NCBI GenBank assembly: GCA_945897515.1 | Contig: CAMDFO010000055.1 | Span: 1 to 32,233, forward strand | Origin: Rhodoplanes serenus | GTDB taxonomy: Bacteria > Pseudomonadota > Alphaproteobacteria > Rhizobiales > Xanthobacteraceae | Direction of reading: 5' to 3' | Length of the DNA: 32,233 nucleotides | Part shown: positions 26,949 through 32,233 of the stretch, in pieces | Numbering within the stretch: position 1 is the first letter of the stretch | Layout: the number at the start of each line of letters is the position of its first letter | Program-made: the position numbers and the translations under genes | The notes under the pieces: model-generated | Databases searched by the model: none | Seen by the model: the letters and a program-made list of their open reading frames with translations, nothing else | What the model was told of the DNA's origin: nothing

Positions 26949-28237
26949 ACGCCGAAGATTGGATTTCCGTTTTTATCGTTCTCATCAGCCTGTTGGTGTC
27001 CGCGTTCTTTTCCGCCAGCGAAACCGCGTTCACGGCCTCGTCGCGCGCGCGCCTGATGCGGATGCAGAAGCATGGCAACCAGCGCGCGGCGATCGTCCTT
27101 CGCCTGCTGGAAGCGCGCGAGCGGATGATCGGCGCACTGCTGCTCGGCAACAACGTCGCCAACATGGGAGCGGCGGCGCTGACCACCGGCATCCTGCTGG
27201 CCTGGTTCGGCGACGTCGGCGTGCTCTACGCCACGATCGTCATGAGCATCGTGGTGATCGTGTTCGCGGAGGTGCTGCCGAAGACCGCCGCGATCAATTC
27301 GCCCGAGCGCATCGCGCTTCAGGTGGCGCGGCCGATCGAATGGTTTGTCCGGCTGTTCGGCCCGATTCTGATGACCATCGAAGCTCTGGTGCGCTGGATA
27401 CTCCGGCCGTTCGGCATCCGGGTCGGTGAGAACCAGCAGATCCTGTCGGCGCACGAGGAGCTTCGCGGTCAGGTCGACCTGATGCATCGCGACGGCGGCG
27501 TGGAGAAGCTCGACCGCGACATGATGGGCGGCCTGCTCGACCTGCGCGATCTCACGGTCTCCGATGTCATGGTCCATCGGACAGAAATGCTGATGGTCAA
27601 TGCCGACGATCCGGCGGACGAAATCGTCGATGCCGTGCTGAAGGCGGAATTCACGCGCATCCCGCTGTGGCGCGGGAGCCCCGAGAACATCGTCGGCATT
27701 CTCCACGCCAAGGACCTGCTGCGCGCCATCCAGAACGCCGACGGCGAGCTTGCCAAGGGCGACATCATGGCGATCGCGCTGCAGGCTTGGTTCGTGCCCG
27801 AAATCCGGCCGCTTTCGGAGCAGCTCAAGGCGTTCCGCCGCCGCAAGACGCACTTTGCCCTGGTCGTCGATGAATACGGCGAGGTGATGGGGCTGGTGAC
27901 GCTCGAGGACATCCTGGAGGAGATCGTCGGCGATATTTCCGACGAGCACGACATGCCGGTGCCCGGTGTGCGGCCGCAGCCCGACGGCTCGGTCAACGTC
28001 GACGGCGCGGTGCCGATCCGCGATCTGAACCGGGCGATGGATTGGAACCTGCCGGACGCCGAAGCCACCACCGTTGCCGGCCTGGTGATCCACGAGTCGC
28101 GATCGATCCCAGAGGTCGGCCAGAGCTTCACCTTCCACGGCTTCCGCTTCCGCGTGCAGCGCAAGGACCGCAACCGCATCACCGCGCTGCGCATCACGCC
28201 GCTGGCGCGCAGCCCCGCGTTGGCGAAGGCGGGGTAA
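26945..28237 (+). CDS. CNNM/CorC-type membrane protein with CBS domains (HlyC/CorC family)
   Basis: A 430-residue protein: an N-terminal DUF21/CNNM membrane domain (to about 150; SAFFSASETAFTASSRARL is the family signature), two CBS domains (about 195-330, with MVHRTEM and VVDEYGEVMGLVTLEDILEE) and a C-terminal CorC_HlyC domain (about 345-425). Relatives export or regulate magnesium and other divalent cations; the name haemolysin is historical and implies no toxin. It overlaps aroB as ATGA, an arrangement (aroK-aroB-CorC) I recall as conserved in Rhizobiales, with no obvious functional reason. Confidence 0.93.
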   Translation: MNAEDWISVFIVLISLLVSAFFSASETAFTASSRARLMRMQKHGNQRAAIVLRLLEARERMIGALLLGNNVANMGAAALTTGILLAWFGDVGVLYATIVMSIVVIVFAEVLPKTAAINSPERIALQVARPIEWFVRLFGPILMTIEALVRWILRPFGIRVGENQQILSAHEELRGQVDLMHRDGGVEKLDRDMMGGLLDLRDLTVSDVMVHRTEMLMVNADDPADEIVDAVLKAEFTRIPLWRGSPENIVGILHAKDLLRAIQNADGELAKGDIMAIALQAWFVPEIRPLSEQLKAFRRRKTHFALVVDEYGEVMGLVTLEDILEEIVGDISDEHDMPVPGVRPQPDGSVNVDGAVPIRDLNRAMDWNLPDAEATTVAGLVIHESRSIPEVGQSFTFHGFRFRVQRKDRNRITALRITPLARSPALAKAG

Positions 28238-28314
28238 ATCGACGCGGCGTCACGCGCGGCCTTGTGTCGGGCCCGCGCGCCGCTAAGGTGCCGCAAATTC
28301 GGGAGGAACTCAAA

Positions 28315-29280
28315 ATGTCGTTGCGTCGGATTTTGCTGATTGGTCTTGCGCTGTTCATCGCGTCGCCTGCGGTGGCCCAGAATTATCCCGACCGTCCCAT
28401 CAAGCTAATCGCGCCGTTCCCCGCCGGAGGTCTTGCCGACGTGCTGGCGCGCGCGGTCGGTGATGAGATGAGCAAGTCGCTCGGCCAGCCGGTGATCGTC
28501 GAGAACCGCGCCGGCGCGGGCGGCAACACTGGCGCCGACGCGGTCGCCAAGGCCGTGCCCGACGGCTACACGCTGCTGATGTCGTCGGCCGGCATTCTCA
28601 CCGCCAACCCGTTTCTCTATGCGTCGATGCCGTTCAACGTCGAGACCGCGTTCATCCCGATTTCCAACGTCGCCGCGATGTCGATGATCCTGGTGGTGAA
28701 TCCGAAGGTGCAGGCCAACACGCTGCGCGAGCTGGTCGCGCTCGCCAAGGCGCAGCCGAACAAGCTCAACTTCGGCTCGCCGGGCATCGGCACCACCGGC
28801 CACCTCGGGCTCGCGATGTTCATGCACGCCGCCGGCGTCCAGATCACGCACGTGCCCTATCGCGGCGCGGCTCCCGCCGTCACCGATCTGATCGCCGGCC
28901 AGATCGACGGTGTGGTGGACAATCCGCCGACCGTCATCGCGCACATCCAATCCGAAAAGCTGCGCCCGCTGGCGGTGGCGGCGAAGCAGCGCATGGCGCT
29001 GTTCCCGAACGTGCCAACGGCCGCCGAGCAGGGCGTTGCCGGTTATGAGGCGTCGTCGTGGTTCGGCATCGCGGCGCCGGCCGGCACGCCGCCTGCGATT
29101 GTCGACAGGCTGCACAAGGCGATCGCCGCTGCGGTGCGCACGACTGCGATGCAGGAGCGGTTCTCCAAGTCAGGCGCTCAACTGGTCGGCGATTCGCCGA
29201 CCGAGTTCGCGGCACAGATCCGCGCCGAGCGCGCGAAGTGGGGCGAGATCATCAAGGCGGCGAATATCAAGCCGCAATAA
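28315..29280 (+). CDS. tripartite tricarboxylate transporter (Bug-type) periplasmic substrate-binding protein, second copy
   Basis: A 321-residue receptor with a signal peptide ending SPAVAQ before NYPDRPIKLIAPFPAGG, and ENRAGAGGNTGADAVAK, DGYTLL, HVPYRGAAPAVTDL and the WFGIAAPAGTP region, all standard for the Bug family. Strong GGGAGGA ribosome site 8 nt before the ATG at 28315; the longer open frame upstream is shadow. No TctA/TctB membrane partner is nearby. It is related to but clearly different from the copy at 19755-20735, so they are not recent duplicates. Its 3' end meets bolA tail to tail across a hairpin. Confidence 0.93.
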   Translation: MSLRRILLIGLALFIASPAVAQNYPDRPIKLIAPFPAGGLADVLARAVGDEMSKSLGQPVIVENRAGAGGNTGADAVAKAVPDGYTLLMSSAGILTANPFLYASMPFNVETAFIPISNVAAMSMILVVNPKVQANTLRELVALAKAQPNKLNFGSPGIGTTGHLGLAMFMHAAGVQITHVPYRGAAPAVTDLIAGQIDGVVDNPPTVIAHIQSEKLRPLAVAAKQRMALFPNVPTAAEQGVAGYEASSWFGIAAPAGTPPAIVDRLHKAIAAAVRTTAMQERFSKSGAQLVGDSPTEFAAQIRAERAKWGEIIKAANIKPQ

Positions 29281-29301
29281 TCGGCGCCGTCAGGGCGCCG
29301 A
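29281..29301. terminator. shared hairpin between the second Bug gene and bolA
   Basis: TCGGCGCC (29281-29288) and GGCGCCGA (29294-29301) form a perfect 8-bp stem with a 5-nt loop. It begins right after the Bug stop codon and contains the bolA stop codon (29290-29292) within the loop. No T-run follows on the plus strand; on the minus strand TTATTG follows. Candidate bidirectional terminator. Confidence 0.45.
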
Positions 29302-29589
29302 TACGGAATTGGGCCTCTCGGCGGCTTCGTCAGGCGCGCTGGCATGGATCGCCAGCGCATGGACGCCGCCCGTGAGTTCCGCCTCCAGGGCCGAATTAAT
29401 CATGCGATGCCGGTCGATCCGGCTTCGTCCGCGGAACGCTTCGGCCACGATATGGACGCGAAAATGGGTTTCTCCGCCCGGCCGATGGCCGGCATGGCCG
29501 GCGTGCCGGTGCGATTCATCCTCCACCTCAAGGCTTTGCGGGGTGAAAGCCTTGGTCAACTTCTCGGTGATCTGATCCTTCATCGGCAT
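29290..29589 (-). CDS. BolA family protein
   Basis: A 99-residue BolA-like protein: MPMKDQITEKLTKAF, then ESHRHAGHAG, GGETHFRVHIVAEAF and RHRMINSALEAEL with the conserved helix-turn-helix-like end. In this family His residues help bind iron-sulfur clusters together with monothiol glutaredoxins; the grxC in this window is dithiol, so is not the expected partner. ATG at 29589 or three codons' distance inside at 29583; the first is chosen. It is divergent from the J-protein gene with 120 nt between the starts, where its promoter must be. Confidence 0.92.
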   Translation of the reverse strand: MPMKDQITEKLTKAFTPQSLEVEDESHRHAGHAGHRPGGETHFRVHIVAEAFRGRSRIDRHRMINSALEAELTGGVHALAIHASAPDEAAERPNSVSAP

Positions 29590-29709
29590 GATGTCTGCCT
29601 ACGCAAGCGCCGTCGGAGGGTCAACCTCGCTGACGATTCCTGCGCCGCTGCAAATAGCCAACTGTCAAGACTTGAAGGTGAGTCCCTGGACTCCCCATAA
29701 TGATCGGTC

Positions 29710-30327
29710 ATGAAATTCGACTCGCCTCTCTTCGACGGCATCCGTGTCAAGCCAAGCGACGACCGCCGCAAGCGCGCGCCGGACGCGCCGGTCTGTGACT
29801 GGAAAGGCTGCAAGTGTGACGCTACGCACCGCGCCCCCAAGGGCCGGCAGCGGGAGAACGAGTATTGGCGTTTCTGCCTGGAACACGTGCGGGAGTACAA
29901 CCACTCCTACAATTTCTTCGCCGGCATGACCGACACTGACGTCACCAAGTATCAAAAGGACGCCATCACCGGACATCGCCCGACCTGGAAGATGGGCACC
30001 GGCAATACGCCGGCGGGGGCCAATGCCGCCGATGGGGCGCAGGATCCCTTCCAGATGTTCCGGGAGGTTGGAGGTCAAAGCCCGCATTGGCGGCCGAAGG
30101 CCGAACGGGCTGTGCCTCAGGCCCGCACCGTGCATAACGCCGAGCGCAAGGCGTTGAACGAGCTTGGCCTGGAACCGGGCGCCGACAAGATCGAGATCAA
30201 GGCGCGGTTTAAGTTGCTGGTGAAACGCCATCACCCAGACGCCAACGGGGGTGATCGCGCCACCGAAGACAAGCTGCGCGAGATCATCCAGGCCTACAAT
30301 TATTTGAAATCCACCGGCGCCTGCTGA
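29710..30327 (+). CDS. J-domain (DnaJ-like) protein with cysteine-rich N-terminus
   Basis: A 205-residue protein with a C-terminal J domain (about 147-203): the HPD motif is at 175-177 in VKRHHPDANGGD, so it should stimulate an Hsp70. The first 70 residues carry Cys29, Cys34, Cys36 and Cys56 plus His40 and His59, a possible zinc site, in a segment that I recall in alphaproteobacterial J proteins next to cobS. There is no G/F region or typical zinc finger of DnaJ itself. Its client is unknown; co-location with cobS-cobT suggests help in cobaltochelatase assembly, which is only an idea. Start ATG at 29710, no strong ribosome site. Confidence 0.9.
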   Translation: MKFDSPLFDGIRVKPSDDRRKRAPDAPVCDWKGCKCDATHRAPKGRQRENEYWRFCLEHVREYNHSYNFFAGMTDTDVTKYQKDAITGHRPTWKMGTGNTPAGANAADGAQDPFQMFREVGGQSPHWRPKAERAVPQARTVHNAERKALNELGLEPGADKIEIKARFKLLVKRHHPDANGGDRATEDKLREIIQAYNYLKSTGAC

Positions 30328-30529
30328 GCGCCGTGCCGGCCCGCGCCGCGGCGTCTGGCATGGGGGCGTCCCAGTAGCTATCTGATATCTCAGCATTTTA
30401 GCTATGCACGCGGGTGCTTTCGCACCGCACCGGCTTTCTGCTAGGTTGCCGGAGACGCCCGAATCCCATCTGAAACCCGGCAAGCATCGCGGCCCCGCGC
30501 CGTTCCGTACCGGGGCCACGGAGACGTGA
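30328..30529 (+). promoter_or_regulatory. 202-nt gap between the J-protein gene and cobS
   Basis: Inspected for a cobalamin riboswitch because of cobS; no B12-box-like sequence was recognised. There is a hairpin GGTGC-TTTC-GCACC (about 30413-30427) and a GC-rich end before the cobS start. A promoter is plausible (the region near 30370-30410 is AT-richer) but I cannot assign boxes. Confidence 0.3.
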
Positions 30530-31519
30530 ATGGCAACCGCAGCAACCCAGGACACACCCGGCCTGCCCGACATGAAGGTGTCGGTTCGGCAGCTTTTCGG
30601 GATCGACAGCGACATGGAAGTTCCGGCCTATTCCAAAGCCGACGACCATGTGCCCGACGTCGATTCGGATTATCGGTTCGACCGGCCCACGACGCTCGCG
30701 ATCCTCGCCGGCTTCTCGCACAATCGCCGGGTCATCGTTTCCGGCTACCACGGCACCGGCAAGTCGACCCACATCGAGCAGGTGGCGGCGCGACTGAACT
30801 GGCCGTGCGTGCGCGTCAACCTCGACAGCCACATCAGCCGTATCGACCTGATCGGCAAGGACGCGATCGTCATCAAGGACGGTCAGCAGATCACCGAATT
30901 CCGCGACGGCATTCTGCCGTGGGCCTACCAGAACAACGTTGCGCTGTGCTTCGACGAATACGACGCCGGCCGTCCGGACGTGATGTTCGTGATCCAGCGC
31001 GTGCTGGAATCGTCGGGCCGCCTCACGCTGCTGGATCAGAGCCGCGTGATCCGCCCTCATCCGGCGTTCCGCCTGTTCGCGACCGCCAACACGATCGGGC
31101 TCGGCGACACCTCCGGCCTTTATCACGGCACCCAGCAGATCAACCAGGCGCAGATGGACCGCTGGTCGATCGTCACCACGCTGAACTATCTGCCGCACGA
31201 CAACGAGGTCGAGATCATCCTCGCCAAAGCCAAGCACTACGGCACCGATGCCGGCCGCGACATCGTCAACAAGATGGTGCGGGTCGCGGACCTGACGCGC
31301 AATGCGTTCATGAACGGAGATATCTCCACCGTGATGAGCCCGCGCACCGTGCTGATCTGGGCCGAGAATGCCGACATCTTCAAGGAAGTCGGCTTCGCCT
31401 TCCGCCTTACCTTCCTCAACAAGTGCGACGAACTGGAACGGCCGATCGTCGCCGAGTTCTATCAGCGCTGCTTCGGCGTCGAGCTGCCCGAGTCTTCGGT
31501 GAACGTGGCGTTGAGTTGA
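30530..31519 (+). CDS. cobS: cobaltochelatase subunit CobS (AAA+ ATPase)
   Basis: CobS with CobT and CobN inserts cobalt into hydrogenobyrinic acid a,c-diamide in the aerobic cobalamin pathway. The 329-residue protein has Walker [10 protein letters not shown] (72-80), Walker [10 protein letters not shown] (137-145), a sensor-like ATAN and the MDRWS arginine-finger region. Length and pattern are typical of CobS. cobT starts 18 nt past the stop and makes up the second ATPase-complex subunit; cobN is not in the window. A long open frame on the opposite strand is shadow. Confidence 0.96.
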   Translation: MATAATQDTPGLPDMKVSVRQLFGIDSDMEVPAYSKADDHVPDVDSDYRFDRPTTLAILAGFSHNRRVIVSGYHGTGKSTHIEQVAARLNWPCVRVNLDSHISRIDLIGKDAIVIKDGQQITEFRDGILPWAYQNNVALCFDEYDAGRPDVMFVIQRVLESSGRLTLLDQSRVIRPHPAFRLFATANTIGLGDTSGLYHGTQQINQAQMDRWSIVTTLNYLPHDNEVEIILAKAKHYGTDAGRDIVNKMVRVADLTRNAFMNGDISTVMSPRTVLIWAENADIFKEVGFAFRLTFLNKCDELERPIVAEFYQRCFGVELPESSVNVALS

Positions 31520-31537
31520 GGTCGCGGACAAGCCGCG

Positions 31538-32233
31538 ATGAGCTCGAACACCAAACCCAAGCCGCCGGCGAAGGAATCGCCCACCGAGCCGTTCAAGCGA
31601 GCGGTCACCGGTTGCCTGCGCGCCATCGCGCGCAAGTCGGACCTTGAGGTTTCCTACGCCGCCGAGCGGCCGGGGCTGGTCGCCGGCAAAGTTCGGCTGC
31701 CCGAGCCGCCTCGCAAGCTTTCCAAGCAGGAGGCCGCCATCGTCCGCGGCCACGCCGACGCGATCGCGTTGAAGCTCGCCTGCCACGATCCCGCCGTCCA
31801 TCGTCGTCTGGTGCCTGGCGGTCAGCAGGCTCGTGCGGTGTTCGACGCGGTCGAGCAGGCGCGTGTCGAGGCGATCGGCTCGCGCCGCATGGTGGGCGTG
31901 GCGTCGAATCTCACCGCGATGCTCGACGACAAGTTTCACCGCGGCAAGTCCGAGGAGATCACCGATCGCGCCGACGCTCCGCTTGAGGATGCTGTCGCGC
32001 TGATGGTGCGCGAGCGCCTGACCGGCCAGGCTCCGCCGCCGGCCGCAAAGAAGCTCGTCGATCTGTGGCGTCCCTTCATCGAGGATCGGGCCGGCCGTGG
32101 TCTCGACCAGCTCGAGCGGGTGGTCGAGGACCAGCGCAAGTTCGGCGATGCCATCCACGATCTGCTCGAGTCGCTCGACATGGGCGACGACCGTTCGTCT
32201 TCCGAGGAGGAAGAGGACGGCGAGGAAGGCGAC
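31538..32233 (+). CDS. cobT: cobaltochelatase subunit CobT, N-terminal part (runs off the window)
   Basis: An ATG at 31538, 18 nt after the cobS stop, opens a frame with no stop up to the window edge (232 codons visible). It begins MSSNTKPKPPAKESPTEPF and continues through AVTGCLRAIARKSDLEVSYA, matching the CobT N-terminal region, with a KLSKQEAAIVRGHADAIALK helix. The visible part ends in an acidic Ser/Glu tract (SSSEEEEDGEEGD), the start of the linker before the C-terminal von Willebrand domain, which lies outside. With CobS it forms the AAA+ part of the chelatase. GC skew in codon third positions matches cobS. Confidence 0.95.
   Translation, partial: MSSNTKPKPPAKESPTEPFKRAVTGCLRAIARKSDLEVSYAAERPGLVAGKVRLPEPPRKLSKQEAAIVRGHADAIALKLACHDPAVHRRLVPGGQQARAVFDAVEQARVEAIGSRRMVGVASNLTAMLDDKFHRGKSEEITDRADAPLEDAVALMVRERLTGQAPPPAAKKLVDLWRPFIEDRAGRGLDQLERVVEDQRKFGDAIHDLLESLDMGDDRSSSEEEEDGEEGD

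Noticed and set aside
30328..30529. Cobalamin riboswitch before cobS
   Set aside because: Expected from the pathway, but no B12-box-like sequence could be seen.
30398..32158. Long minus-strand open frame opposite cobS and cobT
   Set aside because: It covers known genes on the other strand, has no recognisable domain, and is the kind of shadow frame expected in GC-rich DNA.

Overview
The window is about 32 kb of GC-rich chromosomal DNA that reads as core genome of an alphaproteobacterium in the order Hyphomicrobiales, probably the Bradyrhizobium / Rhodopseudomonas / Xanthobacteraceae neighbourhood. This rests on the gene order (ubiG divergent from lysC-ptsP-prfA-prmC-DUF4167; secA divergent from ppiC-argJ-mutT; accA-xerD-small ORF divergent from aroK-aroB-CorC; bolA / J-protein / cobS-cobT), on the alpha-type proteins themselves, and on palindromic intergenic repeats typical of these genomes. 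No tRNA, rRNA, CRISPR array, insertion sequence, phage or plasmid module was seen. The placement is from recognition, not from a database search.

Layout. 1-7413 (minus strand): lysC, an FkbM-type methyltransferase, ptsP, prfA, prmC, a 463-nt gene-free stretch rich in stem-loops, and the first 15 codons of a DUF4167 gene cut by the window edge. ptsP, prfA and prmC overlap by 4 nt at each junction. 7561-9208 (plus): ubiG and an EamA-type transporter. 9428-11922 (minus): comF, grxC, a nitrilase-superfamily amidohydrolase and a DUF1178 gene; the last three are joined by ATGA overlaps. 12095-12940 (plus): a methyltransferase-fold protein of the NDUFAF5 type. 12944-16007 (minus): ppiC, argJ, mutT and an orphan Flp-type pilin. 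16319-19537 (plus): secA and a small lysine-rich protein with a TTG start. 19755-24896 plus a 49-residue membrane protein at 24911-25060 (minus): the small protein, xerD, accA, a YafK-type L,D-transpeptidase lipoprotein, a GIY-YIG protein and a tricarboxylate-type solute-binding protein. 25177-29280 (plus): aroK, aroB, a CNNM/CorC-type protein and a second tricarboxylate-type solute-binding protein. 29290-29589 (minus): bolA. 29710-32233 (plus): a J-domain protein, cobS and the 5' part of cobT, which runs off the end.

How the genes work together. Most are housekeeping: translation termination (prfA, and prmC that methylates its product), nitrogen phosphotransferase signalling (ptsP), aspartate-family and arginine biosynthesis (lysC, argJ), the shikimate pathway (aroK, aroB), ubiquinone synthesis (ubiG), fatty-acid initiation (accA), protein export and periplasmic folding (secA, ppiC), chromosome dimer resolution (xerD), nucleotide sanitation (mutT) and aerobic cobalamin synthesis (cobS, cobT). 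Accessory-looking items are the FkbM gene between lysC and ptsP, the lone pilin, the GIY-YIG gene and the two orphan solute-binding proteins.

I did not find a convincing new multi-gene system. The best candidates for undescribed biology are the multi-hairpin leader ahead of DUF4167, the palindromic repeats (one fills the divergent comF / NDUFAF5-like control region), the lone pilin, and three small or poorly characterised proteins (the 49-residue membrane protein, the TTG-start lysine-rich protein after secA, and the cysteine-bearing J-protein beside cobS).
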